DNA from: Arenimonas sp. SCN 70-307
GTDB taxonomy: Bacteria; Pseudomonadota; Gammaproteobacteria; Xanthomonadales; Xanthomonadaceae
Assembly: GCF_001724815.1 (NCBI RefSeq)
Contig: NZ_MEDO01000001.1
Span: 62,001 to 126,000, forward strand
Direction: 5' to 3'
DNA: 64,000 nucleotides
Positions within the stretch are counted from its first letter, which is position 1; every line of letters starts with the position of its first letter. The notes under the pieces were generated by a model, which had not been told where the DNA came from, did not search any database, and saw nothing but the letters and a program-made list of their open reading frames with translations. The position numbers were made by a program, and so were the translations under genes. Shown here piece after piece: positions 28,998 to 37,875 of this stretch.

Positions 28998-30331
28998 GGG
29001 GACGATTGATTCGGCTGCCGCAGGACCTTCAGCGCCACGACCAGGACGAGGGCGGCTCCGACTGCCAGGATCGCCCACAGCAACCATCGCTGCCAGTCCT
29101 CGCCGCGCTTCGGCGCCAGTGCCGCCGCGCCGCCCGCGTCGCTCATCGCGCCCAGCGTCGCCACCGCAGGCTCCGAACTCGATGCCGCGAGCGCGGCCTT
29201 CACCGGATAGTCCTCGCGCTGGGCGCGCACGCTGCCGGCCACCAACACGTAGGGACGCGGGCCCTGGGCGAGCAGCACGAAGCGCTCGGGGCGATAGCGA
29301 AGCCGCAGTTCCGGCGGGCGCGTGAGCGCAGGCTGGGTGCTGACGCGCCACTGGCGCTCGCGATGCAGGTGCACGGCGGGCTCGACGTGGCGCACTTCGT
29401 CGCCGTTGCTGCCCAGGCGGAAGGCGATGAAGCCGGTGACGGGGCGCCACCAATCCTCGGCATGGTCGCGGGCCGTCACCTGCACGGCGGCCACGGCATT
29501 GTTGGTCGGCAGTTCGACATCCACGCGCTCGATGGCCATCGGCCCGGGGCTGGTGTAGTCGAACATGCCCGGCTGCCCGGCCACGGCCACGCCGGCCAGG
29601 GACACCATCTGCCAGGGGCGCTCATCGCCGCTGCGCAGATGGCGGCCGGTCTGCAGGCCGGCCAGCGCCGGCCAGCTTCCCTCGTTCTCGATCGAAAGGC
29701 GCAGGTAACGGGCATCGGTGCGCCCCAGCTCGAGCTTCAGGCGCTCGATGCGCAGGCCGTTGTCGTCCAGGGCCACCAGCGGCTGGCCGGACACCAGGGG
29801 GCGCCATTCCACCAGGTCCCCGGACGAGGACACGCGAACGCGCAGGTTCACCGGCAGCGCGGCATCATCGGCCAGGGTCACGTGCAGCGCCGAGATGGTC
29901 GGCGGCTCTTCGCCGCGATCGACGAGCAGGTCATGGCGTTCGGCCGGCGGCGGCGCCGTGTCGTTCGTGCGCAGGTCCAGTCCGCGCAGGCGGCCATCGG
30001 CATCGCGCTCAAGACGCAGCGCCAGGCTTTCCGGCTGGCCCGCCTGGGGCAAGGGCACGCGCAGCCACGGCACCGGCTCGAGCAGCTCGTCGTCGGTGCC
30101 TTCCGGCGGCCAGGGTGCGAAGGGCACGGGCTCGCCGTCGGCGTTGAACACGGCCAGGTCGCGCAGGTCGGCGCGGGTGACGTGCAGCAGCACGGCGGCG
30201 TCGAGCTCGAGCACGTACGCCGCGGCGTCGCCTTCGGCCTGCACCGGCCACTGCACGGCGTAGTCCTGCGGCGTCGCGCTCGCGTGCGCGAGCCCGGTGG
30301 CCAGCAGTCCGAGCATCAAGACAGTTCGCAT
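28994..30331 (-). CDS. DUF3999 family exported protein
   Basis: 445-residue protein with a signal peptide (MRTVLMLGLLATGLAHA), a large beta-rich periplasmic domain and one C-terminal membrane helix (WLLWAILAVGAALVLVVAL, about 410-435). A short basic/Pro tail follows. It is the usual partner of the DUF2339 membrane protein, whose stop lies 4 bp upstream of this start, so the two are almost certainly one operon. Function is unknown; the topology suggests a periplasmic sensor or chaperone anchored in the inner membrane. Confidence 0.88.
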   Translation of the reverse strand: MRTVLMLGLLATGLAHASATPQDYAVQWPVQAEGDAAAYVLELDAAVLLHVTRADLRDLAVFNADGEPVPFAPWPPEGTDDELLEPVPWLRVPLPQAGQPESLALRLERDADGRLRGLDLRTNDTAPPPAERHDLLVDRGEEPPTISALHVTLADDAALPVNLRVRVSSSGDLVEWRPLVSGQPLVALDDNGLRIERLKLELGRTDARYLRLSIENEGSWPALAGLQTGRHLRSGDERPWQMVSLAGVAVAGQPGMFDYTSPGPMAIERVDVELPTNNAVAAVQVTARDHAEDWWRPVTGFIAFRLGSNGDEVRHVEPAVHLHRERQWRVSTQPALTRPPELRLRYRPERFVLLAQGPRPYVLVAGSVRAQREDYPVKAALAASSSEPAVATLGAMSDAGGAAALAPKRGEDWQRWLLWAILAVGAALVLVVALKVLRQPNQSSP

Positions 30332-30335
30332 ACGT

Positions 30336-33038
30336 TTACTCCGAACGGGGCGGGGTGGGGGCGATGCGGCCGACCAGCACCAGCAGGCCGCCCACCACCA
30401 GGAAGGACACGATGCCGGCGATGTCGCCGACGAACTGCCGGTCCACGGCGATCAGCTTGAGCATGACCACGCCCAGCAGCGCCGCGCCCAGCCACCACAG
30501 CGGCCGGTCCTTGCGCCGCGAACCGAGCACCCAGGCGGCGACGCCGGCCAGGCACCAGGCCACGGTGAGGCTGGCCTGTGGTGTGGTTTCCATCAGCAGG
30601 CGCGCGTTCCAGGGCAGGTCGGCCAGGTGGTGGCAGGCGCGCAGCACGCTCATGGTCAGCGTGAAGAGCGCCGCGCCCGCCCAGGCCAGGCCGCCGAGGC
30701 GATGCGGATCGTCGTGGTTGCGCAGCCAGGCCGCGCCGGCCAGCAGGCCCAGCAGCAGCGACAGTTCGAGCGGGTTGAGCAGCGGCAGCCAGGGCAGCGG
30801 CGCGCTGTCGCCGGGCAGGAAGTGGCCGAAGAACCAACCCAGGCCCAGGCCGGCGCCGGCGATGCCCAGCCACACCTTGCGCCAGCGCGGGAACTGGTCG
30901 GCCACGGGCCAGCCGGCGAACCCGGGCTTGGACGCCGCCAGCCAGGCCATCGCGGCCAGCGGCGCCAGCAGCGCCGGCAGCAGCCAGCCATCGGCCAGGC
31001 CCATCTGGTCCTCGGCCACGCGCAGCAGGGTGATGCCCAGCGCGGACCCCAGCGTCACCAGCCAGCCCAGGTGCGCCAGCGGCAGGCCACGCGAGCGTGG
31101 CTCGCGCAGGGAGCGCAGCGTCAGCAGCGCGGCCGCCAGCATCGGCCACCACCACCACAGCGGGTGCTGGAACATCGTGGTGTCGTAATGGTCCTGCGTG
31201 GCCAGCGTCAGCGGCAGCATCAGCACCACCGAGGCCACCAGCGGCCACGACAGCCGCGGCCAGGCCATCGGCCCGCGCAGCAGCGCCGCCAGCGCCGCGG
31301 TCAGCAGCGCGAAGCCGCCGTAATAAAGCGCATCGAAGCGCGGGTCGAGGTTGACCTCGATCTCGCGCATGCCCAGCACGCTCCACCAGCCCAGTCCCAC
31401 CAGCAGCAGGATGACCTGCAGGGCGACGGCCTTGCCGGCGCGCTGGTACAGCCAGCTCGCCGCCAGCCAGGCCAGGGCGAGCAGGCCGAGGTTGAGCACG
31501 TGGGCATTGAGCACGAAGCGGTCGGCATAACCTGGGTCGTGGTCGAAGAGGCTCACCATCCAGGCCAGGCCCGCCAGCACCAGCAGCACCAGGCCGCTCC
31601 AGCGCACCAGGCGCCGCTCCTGGCGCAGGCCCAGCCAGACCATGCCGGCGCCCTGCAGCGCCCAGGCGGCCGAGGTCCAGCGTGCGGTCAGCGCCAGCGG
31701 GATGGCCAGCGTGGCGAACACCAGGCCCATGCCGGCGGCGCTCTGCGCCAGGTCGCGCAGGCGCTCGTTGCGCCGCGCCCACAGCGCCAGGCCGGTGTAG
31801 ATGGCCGCCACGAACAGCGCGCTGTAGGCCAGGCCCATGCGGTCGTCGCCCAGCAGGCCCACCTGCATCGGGAAGGCCAGCAGCGGCGTGCCGAAGAGCA
31901 GCGTGCCGTCCACCTTGCCGTTCTTCTGCCGGCCGGCCAGCGCGTACAGCACCGGGATGGCCACGTAGAACAGGAAGAACAGCACGAGGAAAGGCTCGAC
32001 CGTGGCGAACTTCTCGGGCTGGTAGTACTTCGCGCCCCAGAATCCGCCGATGGCGAAGGTGAAAACGAACCCCACCAGGTTCAGCGCGCGCCACGGCCGC
32101 TGCCAGGCGATGGCGAACACGGCGGCGTTGAGCACGGCGTAGTAGGAGAACAGCGCCACGTGGTTGCCGCTGCCGGTCGAGAGCAGCACCGGCGCGAGGT
32201 AGCCGCCGACGAAGCCCAGCACCGCCAGCGCCGGCGCGTTCTGCTTCACCGCCAGCACGCTGGCGCCGGCCACGAGCACCAGCACGAGCACGAAGGCGGG
32301 CAGGGCATCGAGCACCTGGTAGTTGCGGAAGGCGGCGAACACCACCAGCAGCAGGATGCCGATGGCGCCGCCCTGGACGCTCAGGCCGAAAGCCGGCCGC
32401 TCGGCGGCGCTGCGCAGGCCCCAGACCAGGCCGGCGATGGCGCCGGCGGCGATGCCGGCCAGGCGCAGTTCGATCGGCATCGTCAGCCAGCCGGCGTCGG
32501 CCGCGTACTTGATGGCCGCGGCCACGCCGAACAGCAGAACCAGCACGCCCAGCTTCACGGGCACGTTGCCTTCGAAGAACCAGCTGCGCAGGACGCGGGC
32601 GAGTTTGGCCAGCGCGTCGGGCTCGGCCGGCGTGCGTGGCGTGGCGGGCACCGGGCGCGGGGCGGCGGCCAGAATCGGGGGCGGCTCCGGCGCCGCGGCT
32701 GCGGCCACGGCGGGCGCGGCGGCCTGCGCGGGCAGCGGGGCGCTGGAAACCGCGGCCGGCGGTGCCGGCTCGGCGCGCGGGGCGGCCGGTGCTGGAGCCG
32801 GTGCCGGAGCCGGGGCGACCGGCGCCTGGACCGGGGCAGGCCGCGGGCCGGCGCGCTTGAGGTCGGCCAGCTCGGTACCGAGCCGCACCACCCGCACCTG
32901 CAGGGCCAGCAGCCAGCCCAGCAGCAAGCCGATGCCGCCACCGGCGACGAAGCCGAACAGGGTTCGGTCCAGGTCCATCACGGCCAGGCCGAACAACGCG
33001 CCCAGCAAGGCACCCACGATCCCCAGGATCCAGCCCAT
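30336..33038 (-). CDS. DUF2339 multi-pass membrane protein
   Basis: 900-residue inner-membrane protein. Residues 1-50 hold two glycine-rich helices. Residues about 60-140 are a Pro/Ala linker, and the rest has about twenty or more hydrophobic segments. The block SWFFEGNVPVKLGVLVLLFG is typical of the family. Conserved WWSVLGMREIEVNLDPRFDA and the final short loop to PTPPRSE are also seen. ATG 33038 follows GGGGAAG. Partner of DUF3999 downstream. No biochemical role is established; the size and topology resemble polymer or lipid-handling membrane proteins, which is only a suggestion. Confidence 0.88.
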   Translation of the reverse strand: MGWILGIVGALLGALFGLAVMDLDRTLFGFVAGGGIGLLLGWLLALQVRVVRLGTELADLKRAGPRPAPVQAPVAPAPAPAPAPAAPRAEPAPPAAVSSAPLPAQAAAPAVAAAAAPEPPPILAAAPRPVPATPRTPAEPDALAKLARVLRSWFFEGNVPVKLGVLVLLFGVAAAIKYAADAGWLTMPIELRLAGIAAGAIAGLVWGLRSAAERPAFGLSVQGGAIGILLLVVFAAFRNYQVLDALPAFVLVLVLVAGASVLAVKQNAPALAVLGFVGGYLAPVLLSTGSGNHVALFSYYAVLNAAVFAIAWQRPWRALNLVGFVFTFAIGGFWGAKYYQPEKFATVEPFLVLFFLFYVAIPVLYALAGRQKNGKVDGTLLFGTPLLAFPMQVGLLGDDRMGLAYSALFVAAIYTGLALWARRNERLRDLAQSAAGMGLVFATLAIPLALTARWTSAAWALQGAGMVWLGLRQERRLVRWSGLVLLVLAGLAWMVSLFDHDPGYADRFVLNAHVLNLGLLALAWLAASWLYQRAGKAVALQVILLLVGLGWWSVLGMREIEVNLDPRFDALYYGGFALLTAALAALLRGPMAWPRLSWPLVASVVLMLPLTLATQDHYDTTMFQHPLWWWWPMLAAALLTLRSLREPRSRGLPLAHLGWLVTLGSALGITLLRVAEDQMGLADGWLLPALLAPLAAMAWLAASKPGFAGWPVADQFPRWRKVWLGIAGAGLGLGWFFGHFLPGDSAPLPWLPLLNPLELSLLLGLLAGAAWLRNHDDPHRLGGLAWAGAALFTLTMSVLRACHHLADLPWNARLLMETTPQASLTVAWCLAGVAAWVLGSRRKDRPLWWLGAALLGVVMLKLIAVDRQFVGDIAGIVSFLVVGGLLVLVGRIAPTPPRSE

Positions 33039-33235
33039 CCGCTTCCCCAAGCCCCACGTTGGGCCGAGTGTAACCAAGCACCGGCCGTGGCGTCGGCCTA
33101 TGTGTATTCCTAACCGGGTGAGCCCGGCTGGCCGTTGTCCCTCGCCGGTAATGGGCTGCGTTGGCCCGGGAGTGGACGCGCTGCGCGGCAGGCTCGCGCT
33201 GGCTGGGTGCCACCTATCCAACAGGGGACATCGAC

Positions 33236-34177
33236 ATGGAACTCAAGCCTCAAATCCTGGGCGGCCTGCTGCTGCCCCTCATGCTGGTGGGCTGCGCCAA
33301 CGTGGCCGAAAAGCTGCGCAGCCAGCCGGCCGTGCATTTCAAGGCGCAGGGTGCGGCGGTCGCGCCGGCCACCGGCGACAAGAAGGCCCTGGCGCTGCAC
33401 TGCATGGAGACGCGCTCGGTCGAGGACGGCAAGCCGCATGGCGGCAACAGTGAATGCGTGTACGCCTCCACCAACTTCGCCGACGTGGCGGCCATCTCGG
33501 GGCGCGATCCCGAAGGCGAGAAGGCGCTCGACACGCTGCTCGCGGTGTCCGACATGAACTGCTCGAACTACATGCACCGGGTGTTCTCCAACCGGACGCT
33601 CACGGATTTCACCGGCCGCCTGGCCGGCGACCTGCTCACCAGCACCGCCACCGCCGCCACCCAGGTCGACCCGAACACCGCCGCGGCGCTGGGCGTGGCC
33701 AACCTGGTGGTGGGCAAGTCGATCGAGGGCTTCAACGCCACCTACTTCCAGGAAAAGACCTTCCAGGCACTGGAGGCGGCCATCAACGGCGAGCGCGAGC
33801 GCATCCGCGCCATCATCCTGGCCAAGCGCATCCAGGGGCGCCAGAAGGGCGCCGGCGGGACGCCCGTCCAGCCCTACGGCCCGCTCGAGGCGCTCTCCGA
33901 CCTGCGCGCCTACGACGACGCCTGTTCGTTCAAGGCCGGCCTGAACGTGCTGGTCTCGCTGGCCGAGCAGGAGCAGGCCCAGCGCATGCACCAGGTGATG
34001 CGCCTGAGCCTGGCGGCCGACCAGGGGGCCGAAGCGCGCTGCCAGTACGGCGTTGCCGCTGCCAACGACGCCTGCACGGCCGGGGACGGTGCACCTGTCC
34101 GGCCGGCGGGGAACATGCCGCCGCCCCCGGCCCGCGAGCCGGCCCTGTATTCGGGCGACCGCAGCCGGCGGCCCTGA
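33236..34177 (+). CDS. Hypothetical lipoprotein
   Basis: 313-residue product that I do not recognise. The signal peptide ends in LMLVGC with acyl-Cys 20. The mature part has several cysteines (ALHCMETRS, NSECVYAS, DMNCSNYM, DACSFKAG, EARCQYG, NDACTAG), a helical middle with an Ala/Thr-rich stretch (about 130-165), and a Pro-rich end. ATG 33236 is preceded by AGGGGA. It is divergent from the DUF2339 operon across about 200 bp in which I see no other gene. Confidence 0.75.
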   Translation: MELKPQILGGLLLPLMLVGCANVAEKLRSQPAVHFKAQGAAVAPATGDKKALALHCMETRSVEDGKPHGGNSECVYASTNFADVAAISGRDPEGEKALDTLLAVSDMNCSNYMHRVFSNRTLTDFTGRLAGDLLTSTATAATQVDPNTAAALGVANLVVGKSIEGFNATYFQEKTFQALEAAINGERERIRAIILAKRIQGRQKGAGGTPVQPYGPLEALSDLRAYDDACSFKAGLNVLVSLAEQEQAQRMHQVMRLSLAADQGAEARCQYGVAAANDACTAGDGAPVRPAGNMPPPPAREPALYSGDRSRRP

Positions 34178-34189
34178 GCCGCGCGGGAC

Positions 34190-34221
34190 AAAAAAAGGGC
34201 CGCCCCGGAGGGCGGCCCTTT
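34190..34221. terminator. Bidirectional terminator between lipoprotein and tRNA-Pro
   Basis: An 8-bp GGGCCGCC/GGCGGCCC stem. On the minus strand it is followed by seven U (A tract 34190-34196) 14 bp after the tRNA CCA end; on the plus strand only TTT follows. It mainly serves tRNA-Pro. Confidence 0.85.
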
Positions 34222-34235
34222 GAAATACAGCAATT

Positions 34236-34312
34236 TGGTCGGGGAGACAGGATTTGAACCTGCGACTTCTACGTCCCGAACGTAGCGCTCTACCAGGCTG
34301 AGCTACACCCCG
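34236..34312 (-). tRNA. tRNA-Pro (anticodon CGG)
   Basis: A 77-nt cloverleaf. The anticodon stem-loop is CTACG-TTCGGGA-CGTAG with CGG in positions 34-36, reading CCG. The D arm has GCTCAGCCTGGTAGAGC, the T loop is TTCAAAT and CCA is encoded. The acceptor stem CGGGGTG/CTCCCCG has a U6-U67 mismatch. A TAGAAT -10 candidate lies about 15-20 bp upstream. Confidence 0.97.
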
Positions 34313-34443
34313 AGGGATCGAGCCGGCAATTCTAGGGGCTCGGCCGGGTTTCGGCAAGCCCGGGCGGCTTCGCTCGCGCGGCGGCGACACGCCCGGGTGG
34401 CCGCTGCCGCTAGAATGCGCGAGTTCGCACTGGAGTGCCCGCC

Positions 34444-35832
34444 TTGATCAAGCCCCGCACCACGCCCGGGGTCATGGAGCTGCTGCCCCGTGACCAGATC
34501 GCCTTCCAGCGCATGCTGGACACCATCCGCCGCAATTACGAGCGGTTCGGCTTCCTGCCGGTGGAAACGCCGGTGTTCGAGCTGTCCGAGGTGCTGCTGA
34601 CCAAGACCGGCGGCGAGACCGAGCGCCAGGTCTATTTTGTGCAGTCCACCGGCGCGCTGAGCAATGCCGCCGAAGCCGGCGGCGGCCAACCCGAGCTGGC
34701 GCTGCGCTTCGACCTGACCGTGCCGCTGGCGCGCTACGTCGCCCAGCACGAGCACGACCTCGCGTTCCCCTTCCGCCGCTACCAGATCCAGCGCGTGTAC
34801 CGCGGCGAGCGCGCCCAGCGTGGTCGCTTCCGCGAGTTCTACCAGTGCGACATCGACGTCATCGGCAAGGATTCGCTCGGCGTGCGCCACGACGCCGAGA
34901 TGCCGGCGGTCATCCACGCCGTGTTCTCCGAGCTGGGCGTGGGCGCCTTCACCATCCAGCTCAACAACCGCAAGCTGCTGCGCGGTTTCTTCGAGGGCCT
35001 GGGCATCGCCGACGGCGAGCGCCAGGCGCTGGTGCTGCGCGAGATCGACAAGCTCGACAAGCGCGGCGCCGAGGCCGTGCGCGCCACGCTCACCGGGCCG
35101 GACTTCGGCCTGGCCGACGAGGTGGCCGACAAGATCATGGCCTTCGTGCAGGTGCGCTCGACCTCGCACGCCGACGCGCTGGCGCGCCTCGATGCGCTCG
35201 GCGGCGGCAACCCGACGCTCGAGCAGGGCGTGGCCGAGCTGCGCGAAGTGATCGGGCTGCTCAAGGCCCAGGGCCTGCCCGAGTCCGACTACGCGGTGAA
35301 CTTCTCCATCGCCCGCGGCCTGGACTACTACACCGGCACGGTTTACGAGACCACGCTCGACGACCACCCGCAGATCGGTTCGGTCTGCTCGGGCGGCCGC
35401 TACGAGGACCTGGCCAGCCACTACACCAAGTCGCGCCTGCCGGGCGTGGGCATCTCCATCGGCGCCACGCGCCTGTTCTGGCAGCTGCGCGAGGCCGGCA
35501 TCATCGACACCGCCGAAAGTTCGGTCGAGGTGATGGTGGGCCTGATGGACGAGGCCCGCCTGGGCGACTCGCTCGACATCGCCCGCCAGCTGCGCGCCGC
35601 CGGCATCAACACCGAGGTGCAGATGGAGGCGAAGAAGCTGGCCAAGCAGTTCCAGTACGCCGACAAGGCCGGCATCCGCTTCGTCGCGCTCTACGGCGAG
35701 GACGAAGCCGCGCGCGGCGTGGTCACGGTCAAGGACCTGCGCGCCAAGGAACAGTTCGAGGTGTCGCGTGCCGACCTGGCCGCCACCCTGCGGGTCGAGC
35801 TCGAACAACAGCGCGCGATGGGAAAACACTGA
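34444..35832 (+). CDS. hisS: Histidyl-tRNA synthetase
   Basis: Class II synthetase of 462 residues. Motif 1/2 regions include [33 protein letters not shown]; the histidine loop is [14 protein letters not shown] and motif 3 is CSGGRYEDL then [12 protein letters not shown]-terminal anticodon-binding domain follows. I chose TTG 34444 (MIKPRTTPG) because TGGAG at 34431-34435 is 8 nt upstream; the in-frame GTG at 34435 lies within that ribosome site. A TAGAAT -10 box is at 34411-34416. It is followed after 1 bp by the HutH-like gene. Confidence 0.96.
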   Translation: MIKPRTTPGVMELLPRDQIAFQRMLDTIRRNYERFGFLPVETPVFELSEVLLTKTGGETERQVYFVQSTGALSNAAEAGGGQPELALRFDLTVPLARYVAQHEHDLAFPFRRYQIQRVYRGERAQRGRFREFYQCDIDVIGKDSLGVRHDAEMPAVIHAVFSELGVGAFTIQLNNRKLLRGFFEGLGIADGERQALVLREIDKLDKRGAEAVRATLTGPDFGLADEVADKIMAFVQVRSTSHADALARLDALGGGNPTLEQGVAELREVIGLLKAQGLPESDYAVNFSIARGLDYYTGTVYETTLDDHPQIGSVCSGGRYEDLASHYTKSRLPGVGISIGATRLFWQLREAGIIDTAESSVEVMVGLMDEARLGDSLDIARQLRAAGINTEVQMEAKKLAKQFQYADKAGIRFVALYGEDEAARGVVTVKDLRAKEQFEVSRADLAATLRVELEQQRAMGKH

Positions 35833-35833
35833 C

Positions 35834-37780
35834 ATGAAGCCCATTACCCTCGACGGCCGTAGCCTCAACCGCGCCCAGGTGGCCGAGATCGCCCACGGCG
35901 CGCCCGTGCGGCTCGACGAGGCGCGCCTGCAGGCGGTGCAGCGCGCCGCCGATTTCCTTGCAGACCAGGTCAAGAAACAGGAACCGATCTACGGCGTGTC
36001 CACGGGCTTCGGCTCGAACGCCGACAAGCTGCTGGGCTCGCGCCGGGTGCGCGAAGGCCTGCCCGGCGCCGCCGACACCGGCGAGAGCGTGCTCGAGGAG
36101 CTGCAGCGCAACCTCATCGTCACCCACGCGGTGTGCGTGGGCGAGCCGTTCCCGGCCGACGTGGTGCGCGCCATGCTGGCCATCCGCATCAACACGCTGA
36201 TGATGGGCCACTCGGGCATCCGCCCGCAGGTGCTGCAGGCGCTGGCGGCGATGCTCAACGCCGGCATCGTGCCGGTGGTGCCGCGCAAGGGCAGCGTGGG
36301 CGCCAGCGGCGACCTCGCGCCGCTTTCGCACCTGGCCATCGTGCTGCTCGGCGGCGGCGAAGCCTTCTACGACGGCCAGCGCCTGCCGGGTGCCGAGGCC
36401 CTGGCCCGCGCCGGCCTGCAGCCGGTGTCGCTCTCGCACAAGGAAGGCCTGGCGCTCAACAACGGCACGGCGCAGATGCTGGCCACGGCCGTGCTGGCGA
36501 TCGAGAAGCTCGAAGACCTGCTCGACACCGCCGACCTCGCCGCCGCGATGACGCTCGATGCCTTCGCCGGCCGCCTGCGCGCCTTCGACCCGCACGTGCA
36601 CGCGCTGCGCCCGCACCCGGGCCAGGTGCACGTGGCGGCGCGACTGCGCACGCTGCTGTCGGGCTCCACGCTCTCGGACATCGCCTACCACCTGGTGCCG
36701 CGCTTCCGTCAGTGGCTGCCGGAAAGCTGGGCCACGCCGGCGCAGCAGGCCCTGGCCTTCGACATCGGCTGGGACTGGGTGCCGTTCTCGCAGCGCCACG
36801 GCCGCGAGCGCTTCTACCAGCGTTTCCGGCCCTTCCGCGGCGGCAAGAAGCACCAGCCGCAGGACAGCTATTCGCTGCGCTGCATCCCGCAGGTGCACGG
36901 CGCCGTGCGCGATGCGCTCGAGCAGGCCAAGCGGGTGGTGGACATCGAGCTCAACGCCGTCACCGATAATCCCCTGCTGTTCCCGGATCTGATGGACAGG
37001 AGTCCGAATGCCGCGGAGGCCATGGATGGCCGGGAGCGGCGCGCCGGGAAGGTTGAAATCGAGGACCAGGTGGTTTCGGCCGGCCACTTCCACGGCATGC
37101 CGCTGGCGCTGGCGATGAGCTACCTCAAGGCCGCCATCCCGGTGCTGGCCTCGATTTCGGAGCGCCGCCTCAACAAGCTCGTCGACCCGGCCACCAACGA
37201 TGGCCTGCCGGCCTTCCTGATCGGCAACGAAGACGGCACCGAAAGCGGCTTCATGATCGTGCAGTACACCGCCGCCGCGCTGGTGAACGACCTGGCCAGC
37301 CGCGCCCACCCGGCCAGCGTGTATTCCATCCCCACGTCGGCCAACGCCGAGGACCACGTGTCCATGGGCGCCAACGAGGGCCGCCACGTGCTGGAAATGG
37401 TGGAAGACCTGGGCCACGTGCTGGCGCTGGAGCTCTACACCGCCGCACAGGCCCTGGATTACCGCCGCGACATGATCAACGCCGCGCGCGAGCTGGCCCG
37501 TACCGCCGATGCCGAAGCGCTGGCCGCGAAGGTGCAGGGCGCGCCGTTGCCGGGCCACCCCGACCGCCCGGCTTTCCTCGCGGAAGTCGAAGGCCTGCGC
37601 CAGGAACTGGCCGCCGCGCCGGAGTTCGAGCCGGGCGTGGCCGTGCGCGCGGCCTGGGCGGCGCTGCGCGAGGCCATCCCCTTCATGGCCCGCGACCGCG
37701 CGATGGACGGCGACATCGCCACCGCCGTGGCGCTGGTGCGTTCCGGTCGCCTGCTTTCCGCCGCCCGCCAGGCCCTCTAG
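35834..37780 (+). CDS. hutH: Histidine ammonia-lyase-like enzyme with large insertions
   Basis: MIO-dependent aromatic amino acid lyase, 648 residues against about 510 for normal HutH. The MIO tripeptide is A157-S158-G159 in KGSVGASGDLAPLSH. The catalytic Tyr is Y53 (PIYGVSTGFG), and H98 in LIVTHAV at the selectivity position favours histidine over phenylalanine. QDSYSLRCIPQVHG is conserved. Extra sequence lies at about 283-340 (between STLSD and QDSYS, rich in Trp/Arg/Phe) and about 386-412 (after LLFPD). No hutU, hutI or hutG is near; instead hisS is 1 bp upstream. Product may be urocanate or another aryl acrylate. Confidence 0.82.
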   Translation: MKPITLDGRSLNRAQVAEIAHGAPVRLDEARLQAVQRAADFLADQVKKQEPIYGVSTGFGSNADKLLGSRRVREGLPGAADTGESVLEELQRNLIVTHAVCVGEPFPADVVRAMLAIRINTLMMGHSGIRPQVLQALAAMLNAGIVPVVPRKGSVGASGDLAPLSHLAIVLLGGGEAFYDGQRLPGAEALARAGLQPVSLSHKEGLALNNGTAQMLATAVLAIEKLEDLLDTADLAAAMTLDAFAGRLRAFDPHVHALRPHPGQVHVAARLRTLLSGSTLSDIAYHLVPRFRQWLPESWATPAQQALAFDIGWDWVPFSQRHGRERFYQRFRPFRGGKKHQPQDSYSLRCIPQVHGAVRDALEQAKRVVDIELNAVTDNPLLFPDLMDRSPNAAEAMDGRERRAGKVEIEDQVVSAGHFHGMPLALAMSYLKAAIPVLASISERRLNKLVDPATNDGLPAFLIGNEDGTESGFMIVQYTAAALVNDLASRAHPASVYSIPTSANAEDHVSMGANEGRHVLEMVEDLGHVLALELYTAAQALDYRRDMINAARELARTADAEALAAKVQGAPLPGHPDRPAFLAEVEGLRQELAAAPEFEPGVAVRAAWAALREAIPFMARDRAMDGDIATAVALVRSGRLLSAARQAL

Positions 37781-37786
37781 CACCCT

Positions 37787-37865
37787 TGTAGGAGCGCCTT
37801 CAGGCGCGAATCTTTTGACTTTGCCTTCGGCAAAGCAGGGATTCGCGCCTGAAGGCGCTCCTACA
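37787..37865. repeat. REP pair (REPIN-like) between hutH and the GGDEF gene
   Basis: Two 26-bp arms (37787-37812 and 37840-37865) are perfect inverted copies beginning TGTAGGAGCGCCTTCAGG. The centre holds a second hairpin, CTTTGCC-TTC-GGCAAAG. The element fills the gap between two converging genes and could also stop transcription from both sides. A single related copy is at 54870-54900. Confidence 0.85.
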
Positions 37866-37875
37866 GGATCCGGGG

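Noticed and set aside
30297-33113. 938-codon open frame on the plus strand
   Set aside because: Antisense to the DUF2339 gene, with Gln/His/Arg-rich low-complexity translation and no recognisable domain.
34435-34443. GTG start for hisS
   Set aside because: The GTG lies within the TGGAG ribosome site that serves TTG 34444, and the conserved protein begins at IKPRT.
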